A stretch of DNA of 64,000 nt from Acidobacteriota bacterium. GTDB taxonomy: Bacteria > Acidobacteriota > Blastocatellia > Pyrinomonadales > Pyrinomonadaceae. The DNA is taken from assembly GCA_025463135.1 (NCBI GenBank), contig JAOAPY010000013.1, forward strand, positions 186,001 to 250,000. The letters run 5' to 3'. A model generated the notes under the pieces. That model saw only the letters and a list, made by a program, of their open reading frames with translations. It made no database searches and was not told the DNA's origin. Numbering within the stretch: position 1 is the stretch's first letter; each line of letters opens with the position of its first letter. Positions 52,014 through 62,344 of this stretch are shown one piece after another. The translations under genes were made by a program, and so were the position numbers.

Positions 52014-52433
52014 TTACATACCTCCCTTTTAGCATCGCCCAATCAAGGCCTGAAGGTCTCCAGAGTACGAATTTGCCGCCCTCAGTACAAGGCCAATATC
52101 GAGAGGCCCTTCGAATGATAGTACTGTTTCAGCTTGAGATTGAGTGGGAAGCGATCTGACGCCGAAGTCAAACCATCGACTCACCTGACTTAGTTCCTGG
52201 CACATTCAGGGGCCTTACAAAATCGCTCAACAGTTCGCTTTGATGTTCCAAGTATATTGATGCCGTTGAAACCGCGAAGAATGAGATTCGGACTTATCTC
52301 TAACCGAATTGGATGTTCGGCAGAGTACACCACTTCTGATGATAATGATGTATTCACTAAGTAGTCGAAAAGGTTATTATGCGACCATTCGATCGCATAA
52401 TATTTCCTAAAGGCGCGTACGCGAGTGAACACA
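52014..52433. other. Intergenic gap with a perfect hairpin before the DUF4126 gene
   Basis: A 420-bp gap between divergent genes. It contains ATTATGCGA (52376-52384) and TCGCATAAT (52393-52401), perfect 9-bp arms with an 8-nt loop, about 32 bp upstream of the DUF4126 ATG. That position would suit an operator or leader hairpin. A minus-strand frame covering 52190-52672 is a shadow of the DUF4126 gene. No RNA gene was seen. Confidence 0.5.
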
Positions 52434-52895
52434 ATGACTCTTCTCTTCGCCTTTCTAATTGGTTTCTTGGCCGGGCTGCGCTCGCTGACGGCCCCGGCGG
52501 TGACAGCCTGGGCGGTGCACCTGGGCTGGCTCAAATCAGAGCACCCGCTTTCTTTGATTGGCTCACTCCCCGCCGTCATAATTCTCACGCTGGCCGCGTG
52601 TGTGGAACTGGTAATCGATAAGCTCCCCAACACACCGAGCCGTACTTCTCTCCCCGGCCTGTTGGCGCGCATCGTGACCGGTGGAGTAACGGGCGTTTAT
52701 GTTTCCGTCAGTGGCGGGCATGGAGCATTGGTGGGCGCCGGGCTCGGGGCCGCCGGAGGCGTGGTGGGTTGTTTCGCGGGCCACGAGGCGCGGACAAGGC
52801 TGGTTAATGCGATTGGGACGCGGGACACCTACGTGGCTGTAGTTGAAGATCTGATAACCGTCGGCGGATGTCTGTGGATCGTCACGCGCTACTGA
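52434..52895 (+). CDS. DUF4126 family membrane protein
   Basis: A 153-residue membrane protein with about four hydrophobic segments (MTLLFAFLIGFLAGLRSLTAPAV, LPAVIILTLAACVELVID, ALVGAGLGAAGGVVGCFAG and a C-terminal segment). The GLRSLTAPA phrase and the LPNTPSRTSLPGLLARIVTGG loop match the DUF4126 family, of unknown function. A GTG three codons upstream is an equally possible start. The next gene starts 35 nt downstream, so the two are likely co-transcribed. Confidence 0.82.
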   Translation: MTLLFAFLIGFLAGLRSLTAPAVTAWAVHLGWLKSEHPLSLIGSLPAVIILTLAACVELVIDKLPNTPSRTSLPGLLARIVTGGVTGVYVSVSGGHGALVGAGLGAAGGVVGCFAGHEARTRLVNAIGTRDTYVAVVEDLITVGGCLWIVTRY

Positions 52896-52930
52896 TTTTC
52901 ACTTCAAGTACAGAGGAAGGATTTAGCAGC

Positions 52931-53410
52931 ATGGACACATTCACTATTGTGCACGTCATCATAAGCTTGATCGGGATCGGCTCCGGATTGATTGTCCTGT
53001 TCGGAATGCTTGGCGGGAAACGACTCGACGGTTGGACCGCGCTGTTTCTCGTAACCACGGTGGCAACAAGCGTGACCGGTTTCTTCTTTCCGTTCCACGG
53101 TTTTACGCCGGCCATTGCGGTCGGCATCATTTCATTATTGGTGTTGGCGGTTGCCGTCGTCGCGCGCTACGCTCGCCATCTTCTTGGCGCCTGGCGCTGG
53201 ATTTACGTGGTCACCGCCATGGTGGCCCTTTATCTCAATGTCTTTGTGTTGATAGTTCAGTCCTTCCAGAAGGTGCCCGCCCTGAAAGCGTTGGCCCCAA
53301 CCCAGTCCGAGCCGCCATTCTTAATCGCGCAAGTTCTGGCCCTGGTGCTTTTCATCATTCTCACCATTGTGGCCGCGATTAAGTTCCGTATCGAGCCGGT
53401 TCCTAAGTAG
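52931..53410 (+). CDS. Small four-helix membrane protein, hypothetical
   Basis: A 159-residue protein with four predicted transmembrane segments (IVHVIISLIGIGSGLIVLFGML, WTALFLVTTVATSVTGFFF, AIAVGIISLLVLAVAVVARYA, and LAQVLALVLFIILTIVAAI near the end). The start MDTFTIVHV has GGAAGGA upstream. I do not recognise a family. It follows the DUF4126 gene closely. Its last 8 bases overlap the end of the convergent PQQ-propeller gene. Confidence 0.8.
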   Translation: MDTFTIVHVIISLIGIGSGLIVLFGMLGGKRLDGWTALFLVTTVATSVTGFFFPFHGFTPAIAVGIISLLVLAVAVVARYARHLLGAWRWIYVVTAMVALYLNVFVLIVQSFQKVPALKALAPTQSEPPFLIAQVLALVLFIILTIVAAIKFRIEPVPK

Positions 53411-54902
53411 CGCCATTACCGAAACAGTACAACGCGCTTCGAGTTCTGATGTAAATTCGCCCGTCGGCAATCGCCGGCGTCGCAAAGCATTCATCATCCA
53501 ACTCGTTCACCGCGAGTACTTCCCAGTCGCCGGTCGCCTTCACCACCGAGACGGCGCCAGCCTCGCCAATCAGATAAACCTTGTCATCGGCGGCCACCGG
53601 CGACGAAAAATACTTGTCGATCGCACCACGCAGACGTCCCTGCTTGATCACCTTGCCGGTTAACGGATCAAACGAGATCAGGATCCCGCTATCGTTGATC
53701 ATGTACAGCACCCCTTTGTAAAGCAGGGTGGATGGCACCTGGGGAACCGGTTTCTGGTAGCGCCAACGGATTGCCGTCGCAGTTTGATCGCCCTGCCCCC
53801 CGAGCTTGATTGCGAGCAAACCATTCTCTGAGGCCATCATCGCGCGAAAGACTTCCCAATCCCTGGCGTCTAACTTGTCATCGCGGTTTGTATCAAAGGC
53901 TTCAAAGGCATCACCCAACATCTTGTCCATTGGATCGGCGCCGGAGAGTTCTGATTTGGCAATCTGTTGGTCGCCGTTCTTGTCATACCTGGCCAGTCCC
54001 TCGGCGAAGGAAATAGTTGAAACCTGCTTTCCGGGTTGATTGGTGGGAAAGCCCCAGCCGTTGATGTACAGGTATTCCGCATCGTGGCTGGCGATCGATT
54101 TCATTTCGCAAGCCAGACCGCGCACCCACCAAACTCTTTTGCCGTCTTCGACCGAATAGGCCGAAAGTTGAAAGGACTCGGGCACGACGATCTGCTTTGG
54201 ACCATGGCTGGGTTGATAAATGATCGGGGTTGAGTAACCTGAGATGACTACGGGCCGATCGACTTTCCAGCGCACACGTCCGCTGTTCTTGTCGACGGCA
54301 ATCAGGTATGAGCTGGGGCTGTCCTGGTCGATAGGCAGGACTACTTTGTCATCAACCAGGATTGGAGAGGCGCCGAAGCCATAGAACATATTGAATGGTC
54401 CGAGGGGAAGCCGCCACCTCTCTTTACCGGCGCCGTCATAAGAAACAAGGCCGAACTCCTGGAAGAAGACGTAGACGTTCGAACCGTCCGTGACAGGGCT
54501 GGGCGAGGCCGGCCCGTTAACGAGCTGCAGACGGCCGCCATGCACACGCGGCACTTCTCTTTGCCAGAGAATCTTTCCTGTCGGGCGATCGAGACAGATA
54601 ACCAGGAGCTTATAATTTTCCTTTTCCTTTCCGTGCGCAGTGATGAAAATGCGATCGCGTGTCAGCACCGGCGAAGAATGCCCGGGTGGAAGTTCCGTCT
54701 TCCACATTACGTTCTGTTTGGGTCCAAAGTTGACAGGCAGACCGCTGGTTGCCGAAACGCCGCTGCCGTTTGGCCCGCGAAATTGTGACCACTCTTCAGC
54801 GGTGGCCACGTTTGAAACCCTAGAACCAGCGACAGAAAGATTTGTCAGCGCCATCAAGGCAATGAGCAGGGTAACCATTACAATGATGAACCTCGATGTC
54901 AT
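53403..54902 (-). CDS. PQQ-type beta-propeller protein with two embedded EF-hands
   Basis: A 499-residue exported protein. A signal peptide (about 1-27) is followed by WSQFRGPNGSGVSA, the usual start of PQQ-like (outer-membrane assembly BamB-like) propellers. Blades with the W-motif (GKILWQREV, GKERWRLPL, GRVRWKVDR, GKRVWWVRG) cover most of the chain. Between blades, DKNGDQQIAKSE (about 307-318) and DTNRDDKLDARD (about 337-348) are canonical EF-hand calcium loops. Such proteins occur in Acidobacteriota and Planctomycetota. A role in polysaccharide binding or electron transfer is unproven. The start at MTSRFIIVM is the best fit to a signal peptide; its ribosome-binding site is weak. Confidence 0.88.
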   Translation of the reverse strand: MTSRFIIVMVTLLIALMALTNLSVAGSRVSNVATAEEWSQFRGPNGSGVSATSGLPVNFGPKQNVMWKTELPPGHSSPVLTRDRIFITAHGKEKENYKLLVICLDRPTGKILWQREVPRVHGGRLQLVNGPASPSPVTDGSNVYVFFQEFGLVSYDGAGKERWRLPLGPFNMFYGFGASPILVDDKVVLPIDQDSPSSYLIAVDKNSGRVRWKVDRPVVISGYSTPIIYQPSHGPKQIVVPESFQLSAYSVEDGKRVWWVRGLACEMKSIASHDAEYLYINGWGFPTNQPGKQVSTISFAEGLARYDKNGDQQIAKSELSGADPMDKMLGDAFEAFDTNRDDKLDARDWEVFRAMMASENGLLAIKLGGQGDQTATAIRWRYQKPVPQVPSTLLYKGVLYMINDSGILISFDPLTGKVIKQGRLRGAIDKYFSSPVAADDKVYLIGEAGAVSVVKATGDWEVLAVNELDDECFATPAIADGRIYIRTRSALYCFGNGAT

Positions 54903-55053
54903 CCTGCGTGAATAAAGATTTTTTCTAAACACGGCACCAGTCCTGACGAGCAAGGTGGCAAAGCGGCGCGATTCTAATTGATGGAAAGTAAAAAGGAAAC
55001 TTCGCTGTCAAAGCTGTCGAGGTCGCGTCCGGATCGACGCTGAACATGTTTGA

Positions 55054-55309
55054 GCCTGCGGAGCAGGCGTCAGCATAAAGCCTGGGGTTAAGCGTAGCGG
55101 AACCCCAGGTTACGAGGCAATAATGAGATCAGCCTGCAAGGCGGGCGACGGCCGACGGGAGAACAAAATGCCTGACTCGTACACAAACCTTCTCTATCAC
55201 ATTGTCTTTCCGGCAAAGGATCGTCGCCCGCCTTCGCGGGCTCAGAAATGTTGCTGAGCCTTCCTGGGGCCCACGCCCCAGGCTTTATGCTATCGTCCGC
55301 TCCGCGGAC
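55054..55309. repeat. REP-like hairpin cluster flanking a RAYT remnant
   Basis: Hairpins GCCTGCGGAGCAGGC (55054-55068) and GTCCGCTCCGCGGAC (55295-55309) bound the island. GCATAAAGCCTGGGG (55073-55087) and CCCCAGGCTTTATGC (55276-55290) form a long-range inverted repeat. AGCCTGGGGTT..AACCCCAGG adds another stem. The pattern is what REP-associated transposases mobilise. Confidence 0.7.
55168..55257 (+). pseudogene. N-terminal remnant of a REP-associated tyrosine transposase (RAYT)
   Basis: A 29-residue frame starting MPDSYTNLLYHIVF and continuing PAKDRRPP resembles the N-terminal strand of IS200/IS605-like RAYT transposases (typically xxSYTxLxYHIVFSTKxR). After about 21 residues the match stops, and the remaining codons are REP hairpin sequence ending in TGA. 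The His-x-His and catalytic Tyr motifs are absent. It lies inside the hairpin cluster at 55054-55309, so it is probably a non-autonomous derivative. Confidence 0.65.
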
Positions 55310-55319
55310 TAAGAGATCG

Positions 55320-55502
55320 ATGGCTAAGTCAAAACGCAATATTGACATGGAAATTCTTGAAGGCATTCGCGAAATCAAGCGCGGAGAGCATGGTCGGGTG
55401 ATTAATGTACCGTCCGTCAGCGCCGTGCCTGAGAGCGAAGTTCCTCCAGCCCAATGTCCTACTCTTGCATCTGCCCGGTCGAAACAAAGCGCCATCGCTT
55501 AG
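55320..55502 (+). pseudogene. Truncated HigA/NadS-type antitoxin fragment
   Basis: A 60-codon frame opening MAKSKRNIDMEILEGIREIKRG, then EHGRVINVPSV. This matches the N-terminus of Xre-type antitoxins of the HigA/NadS group, which then have a helix-turn-helix of about 50 residues. Here the following codons (PESEVPPAQCPTLASARSK) look like a degenerate version of that helix-turn-helix, and the frame ends early. No toxin is next to it. It is immediately downstream of the REP island and its last 44 bases overlap the end of the convergent gene. Confidence 0.55.
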
Positions 55503-56238
55503 CCTTACGGCAATTCGCGCTGTAGTTGTCTTGCCGCACCTTCGGCATCTTGCCGGGTGCAGCGTTGGCAATTGAGAGCACGGATGCCTTCGACGAACTA
55601 CCCGGTATTTCCGAAGCACAAGAGTCCTCGGTGACCGTGCCAAAATCCTGAATGACTCGCATGCGTCCGTTGGGAAAATCGAGCAGGGCTGCCAACTCGG
55701 TGAGTGTGCCCTGGTTCATGTCGCCGGTTGCCATTAACAGTTCGTCCATGCCGTCGCTGTTAAGGTCGGTCTTGCGAATGATGCTGCCCCTGAAATCCAC
55801 GTCCACATCCGCCACAAGTCGTTGGCCCGCGAAGATAGCTACTCGCTTGGTTCCAAAGTTTTCGGCATGAGACGCATTGCACTCGCTGACGGAAATGACG
55901 TAGGCAGTCTGTAGCTGTCCCGTCGCCGTAAAACTCCCGCTTGCCATATCGACAATCGACGGAACAATTTGGCCCGCGTTGCGCGCGGCCTTTAACGGAT
56001 CTGCGCTGTTGCCGCTTTCGAGCCGTGAACCGCATTTACTCTCGTCAGTTAGATACCTCCGAAAGACTTTCGACAGTACCATCCTCTGGGTCGCCATGGG
56101 GATTCGTGGCGAAGCAATTTTTCGGTCGTTCCTGAAATCGAAGAGGACTGCTTTCGCTGCCGGTGGAGTTTGTTTTTGGGCCAAGAGCTCGACAGGTGAA
56201 AGTGCAAACACGACGAGAATCAAAAGCTTTGTTTTCAT
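55459..56238 (-). CDS. Hypothetical exported protein with FG-GAP-like segment
   Basis: A 259-residue protein of unknown function. I start it at MKTKLLILVVFALSPVELLA, a good signal peptide; the frame upstream has no support. The mature part includes RYLTDESKCGSRLESG, a middle region FTATGQLQTAYVISVSECNAS and the segment DLNSDGMDELLMATGDMNQG, which resembles a calcium-binding FG-GAP/VCBS turn. Four cysteines in the mature chain may form disulfides. No related gene adjoins it. Confidence 0.6.
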   Translation of the reverse strand: MKTKLLILVVFALSPVELLAQKQTPPAAKAVLFDFRNDRKIASPRIPMATQRMVLSKVFRRYLTDESKCGSRLESGNSADPLKAARNAGQIVPSIVDMASGSFTATGQLQTAYVISVSECNASHAENFGTKRVAIFAGQRLVADVDVDFRGSIIRKTDLNSDGMDELLMATGDMNQGTLTELAALLDFPNGRMRVIQDFGTVTEDSCASEIPGSSSKASVLSIANAAPGKMPKVRQDNYSANCRKAKRWRFVSTGQMQE

Positions 56239-56350
56239 TTTGATAGGGATCCTGTGTATGAATTTTTTCGAGATTGTGAACCTGTCGGCCGGCAAAGACA
56301 AGCATAATAGTTTTAGGAAAGCTCTCAGGCGCAACTGCGACAATTTGTTC

Positions 56351-56378
56351 TTGCTCCGGAGGAGCGAAATATTTATAG
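56351..56378. repeat. CTCCGGAGGAGCGAAAT short interspersed motif
   Basis: TTGCTCCGGAGGAGCGAAAT followed by ATTTATAG. CTCCGGAG is a small palindrome. It is the same type as the motif at 10985-11009 (TCCCGGAGGGACGAAATTTC..TATAG). It lies in the 305-bp gap between the hypothetical exported protein and merR. Confidence 0.6.
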
Positions 56379-56495
56379 CAACGAGCGATCTAAAAATATT
56401 GTTTTTATCATTGTTCCCTCGTTCTCATCCTCTTGCGCGCAACCCGTTCGTCCTGGACGGTTAACACCGCTGATAAGATATAGTGAAAGAATCGC

Positions 56496-56527
56496 TTGAC
56501 CCTGGAATTAGTTCCACCCTTTACAAT
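56496..56527 (+). promoter_or_regulatory. MerR-type promoter with 20-bp spacer and operator dyad
   Basis: A -35 TTGACC (56496-56501) and a -10 TACAAT (56522-56527) are 20 bp apart, too long for normal sigma-70 activation but standard for promoters twisted by MerR regulators. The spacer holds the dyad TGGAA-TTAG-TTCCA. It lies 16 bp before the merR ATG and probably drives the whole metal operon. Confidence 0.75.
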
Positions 56528-56543
56528 CTTTGGAGTGACTGGC

Positions 56544-57044
56544 ATGAGTTCCGAAAAGAGTTTCTATAGTTCAGGCGAATTGGCTGAACTGGCGGGCCTT
56601 AGTACTGACACACTGCGCCACTACGAACGCAAAGGCGTGTTGGCTCGCCCGCTTCGCAAAGCTAATGATTATCGTCAATACCCGGCGTCTGCGCTGCAGC
56701 GGGTAAGACTCATTCGCCGCGCGATTGCGGTTGGCTTTACGTTGGACGAATTGGCTTCAGTGTTGAAGGTTCGTGACAGTGGCGGCGCGCCATGCATGGA
56801 GGTTCGCGCATTAGCTGAGGCCAAACTCTCAGACATCGAAACTCGATTGCGTGAAATGTCTGAACTGCGCAAGGAATTGCGAGCTGTTCTTAAAGACTGG
56901 GACACACGGCTGGAGCAGCGAGCCCCAGGCCAACGCGCACATCTGCTGGAATCGCTCAATGCCGGTCGCAATGGAGGGCTTGGCAATCGGCGCCAAGGCT
57001 CAGTCAACCTGGCCAAAAAGAAAAGGGAGATGAGATCAAAATGA
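56544..57044 (+). CDS. MerR-family metal-responsive regulator
   Basis: A 166-residue activator. From MSSEKSFYSSGELAELAGLSTDTLRHYERKGVL it has the MerR winged helix-turn-helix (GELAELAGLSTDTLRHYERKG, then RQYPASALQRVRLIRRAIAVGFTLDEL). The C-terminal part is a dimerisation coiled coil with one cysteine, in GGAPCMEV (Cys84), where metal-binding MerR proteins place their first ligand Cys. A second C-terminal Cys pair is lacking, so the inducer is uncertain. The ATG used here has TGGAG upstream; the longer frame starts in the -35 box. It overlaps the next gene by 4 nt and is first in the copper/silver-type efflux operon. Confidence 0.9.
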   Translation: MSSEKSFYSSGELAELAGLSTDTLRHYERKGVLARPLRKANDYRQYPASALQRVRLIRRAIAVGFTLDELASVLKVRDSGGAPCMEVRALAEAKLSDIETRLREMSELRKELRAVLKDWDTRLEQRAPGQRAHLLESLNAGRNGGLGNRRQGSVNLAKKKREMRSK

Positions 57045-57580
57045 AAGTTCAACGTGCTCTTACTATCGCAATTGGAACAATGACTGTAGGTTTGGCAGTT
57101 TTCATCGCTAACGCTCAACAGCAGGAAAAGAAATCACCGTCTGCTCAACCGATGTCCGGCATGAGTGACATGCACGACGAGAAGATGAACGAACGGGGCG
57201 ATCACGTGATGGGCTTTGACCACACGAAAACGACGCACCATTTTCGGTTGCTCTCAGACGGCGGAGCCATCGAAGTTGGCGCTAATTCTTCGCAAGATAC
57301 AGAAAGCCGCGATCAAATCAGAATGCATTTGGGCCACATCGCAAAAATGTTCGCCGCTGGTAACTTTAAAGCGCCCATGTTGATCCACGATCAGGTTCCG
57401 CCAGGCGTACCGACGATGCAAAGGCTAAAGAGTGATATCCAATACAAGTTCGAGGAGACCGAACAAGGCGCGCGGATTCGGATATCTACCAATAGCCCTG
57501 AAGCCTTGCAGGCAGTTTATGACTTCCTGCGATTTCAGATTAAGGAACACAAAACCGGAGACGCTTTGGAAGTTGGCTGA
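57041..57580 (+). CDS. Secreted His/Met-rich protein of the metal operon
   Basis: A 179-residue protein with a signal peptide (about 1-25, ending IANA) and a Met/His/Asp-rich stretch after it (MSGMSDMHDEKMNERGDHVMGFDHTKTTHHF). A folded domain of about 110 residues follows (RDQIRMHLGHIAKMFAAGNFKAPMLIHD and later AVYDFLRFQIKEHKTGD). The Met/His cluster resembles periplasmic copper-binding segments. I do not recognise the folded domain; similar proteins in metal operons are sometimes misnamed aspartate carbamoyltransferase. Its ATG overlaps the merR TGA by 4 nt, showing coupled translation. A metal-chaperone role is an inference. Confidence 0.8.
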   Translation: MKVQRALTIAIGTMTVGLAVFIANAQQQEKKSPSAQPMSGMSDMHDEKMNERGDHVMGFDHTKTTHHFRLLSDGGAIEVGANSSQDTESRDQIRMHLGHIAKMFAAGNFKAPMLIHDQVPPGVPTMQRLKSDIQYKFEETEQGARIRISTNSPEALQAVYDFLRFQIKEHKTGDALEVG

Positions 57581-57653
57581 TAATTTTGAAAGACTTTGCC
57601 ACCGGAACAGGACCTGGAAGTCTCGCTCGACTCTTCAATTCGTGGGACTTTGG

Positions 57654-57712
57654 TGTCCGATAAGCTTTATTAGAGTGTCGTATCGCCGCGACAAACTAAA
57701 GTTTGTCGGACA
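57654..57712. repeat. Asymmetric palindromic element, GACAAACT subfamily variant
   Basis: The ends are TGTCCGATAAGCTT and, inverted, TGTCCGACAAACTTTAG, with GCGGCGATACGACACTC between (read on the minus strand). The element at 62164-62218 has the same two unequal ends, so this is a distinct subtype duplicated within the metal operon. Confidence 0.8.
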
Positions 57713-57782
57713 TTTGCCGCGACACTGACTCACTACAAGTTGTGCAGCATTTAGGTGTTGCCAATAAAGGGGACGGTTCGAA

Positions 57783-57921
57783 GGCAATGAGGTCAGTACC
57801 ACCTGCGGTAGCGGGTGGGTTGTCGTTGGAGCAGCAATAACGCCGAGAGGATCTGGTTTGACCAGCGATCTTGTCCGGGAGCAGACCCACCCGCTACCGC
57901 AAGTGTACTGACCTCATTGCC
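57783..57921. repeat. 139-bp inverted-repeat element with GGCAATGAGG termini
   Basis: Left GGCAATGAGGTCAGTACCAC plus CTGCGGTAGCGGGTGGGT and the right inverted copy ending CTCATTGCC give about 38-bp termini with two or three mismatches around a 63-bp core. It has no coding capacity. It fills much of the 463-bp gap (57581-58043) inside the metal operon, together with the element at 57654-57712, and could weaken read-through. Confidence 0.85.
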
Positions 57922-58043
57922 TCGCAGTGACTCGCCGGGCAGTCCTTTCTTTCTCAGCAACACGCTAACGGAGCACTACTCCACTACACTGCACTACAGC
58001 ATTCCTTGACAAGGTGGGAGGGCTTCCATAGATTGGTTAAGGC

Positions 58044-58436
58044 ATGGTAATCCGTTTAGCATCACTTGCGCTGATCCTGGTAATTGGGAGTAGCGTCTTC
58101 GCTGGCAGTCCTCTGCATTCCAATGAAAAGGAGTGCAGCATGCCCGAGATGGCTGGTATGGATTGCTGTAAGAAGGCAGTTCAAGCCGCGAACCTGACGC
58201 GAGAGATTTCGACCGCACGTTTGTGCTGTGCCCTCATTTGTTCGCACAATGGAACCACAGGTTCGACCGGAACCAAACTACCGCGCCCGTCTACAAGCCA
58301 ATCGTTTGCAATTCATCAGTCGTCTATCCAACCCACAGATTTATCACTGCAGTTACCCCTTCGTTCAAGGTGGCCAGATACCGCCCCTCCATATTCCAAT
58401 CCCGCTTATATTCGACACCTCGCTCTTCTGATCTAG
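58044..58436 (+). CDS. Small secreted Cys-rich protein
   Basis: A 130-residue protein with a signal peptide (MVIRLASLALILVIGSSVFA) and a cluster of six cysteines in the next ~45 residues: ECSMPEMAGMDCCKKAVQ and RLCCALICSHN. The Ser/Thr/Pro-rich C-terminus is probably disordered. The CxMPxMxxMxCC pattern suggests soft-metal (Cu, Ag or similar) binding, consistent with its place between merR and cusA. I do not know a named family. The ATG has AAGG close upstream. The lower confidence reflects the absence of a recognised fold. Confidence 0.65.
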   Translation: MVIRLASLALILVIGSSVFAGSPLHSNEKECSMPEMAGMDCCKKAVQAANLTREISTARLCCALICSHNGTTGSTGTKLPRPSTSQSFAIHQSSIQPTDLSLQLPLRSRWPDTAPPYSNPAYIRHLALLI

Positions 58437-58547
58437 AGAACCCAGGGCAGTAGTGTGTCTTCTCGTCGCTGTTCGTTGGTTAGGACAGCGGGGTTACGCG
58501 TCTGTGTATTCAGACGCATTGTCTCTGATGAAGAAAGGTCGAATGTT

Positions 58548-58967
58548 ATGTCCAAATTCATTCTCGCGTTTTGTCTTCTCACACTTTTGTTACTCATCGC
58601 CTGTGGTTCCAAGTCAGCCACGGTTGACGCTGGCAAGGTTATCAAGAGTGCGCCGATCGGAAATCTAACCGTCGCACTGTCGAATTCTTCCGGGCAGATC
58701 AAACATGGCGGTGATCAGTTCTTCATAACGTTCAAAGATTCCTCGGGCAAGCCGGTGGATGTCGGCGCCGCTGCGCTAACATTTCACATGCCGCAGATGG
58801 CCTCGATGGCCGCTATGAACGATTCTGCCACGCTCACGACCACGGATACGCCGGGAGTCTATCGTGCCAAGGCCAACGTTGAGACGGCCGGCGAGTGGCA
58901 GGTCCAAGTATCTTTTGAAGGGCCCGCAGGAAAAGGGCAGACCTCTTTCTCAGTAACAGCACAATAG
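58548..58967 (+). CDS. FixH/YtkA-like lipoprotein
   Basis: A 139-residue lipoprotein. The signal peptide ends in the lipobox LLLIAC, then GSKSATVDAG. The mature domain (TVALSNSSGQIKHGGDQFFITFKDSSGKPVDVGAAALTFHMPQMASMAAMNDSATL...GVYRAKANVETAGEWQVQVSFEGPAG) matches the beta-sandwich YtkA/FixH-like domain, whose Met-rich HMPQMASMAAM segment is typical of copper-related members. The start at MSKFILAF has AAAGG upstream. It precedes cusA by 48 nt, so co-transcription is likely. A periplasmic metal-binding role is inferred. Confidence 0.85.
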   Translation: MSKFILAFCLLTLLLLIACGSKSATVDAGKVIKSAPIGNLTVALSNSSGQIKHGGDQFFITFKDSSGKPVDVGAAALTFHMPQMASMAAMNDSATLTTTDTPGVYRAKANVETAGEWQVQVSFEGPAGKGQTSFSVTAQ

Positions 58968-59015
58968 TTTCTGAGTTAGACCGCGGGACAGCGGCGGTCT
59001 GAGGAGAATACTGCC

Positions 59016-62180
<3,165 letters not shown>

Positions 62181-62344
62181 TCGCGGCGTTACGACAAGCT
62201 AAAAAAGCTTATCGGACATCAAACTGACCCACTACCGAAGCGACGGTGCGGAGATGAGCGAAGAATTCAGAAACGAGACAAGCGGGAAAACGTCAGACGG
62301 AGATCGCGTATCCCTGACTGACACTGAGAAAGAGGGTGGTATTC

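Noticed and set aside
52190-52672. Minus-strand frame of 160 codons
   Set aside because: Half of it is antisense to the DUF4126 gene and the rest has no domain pattern.
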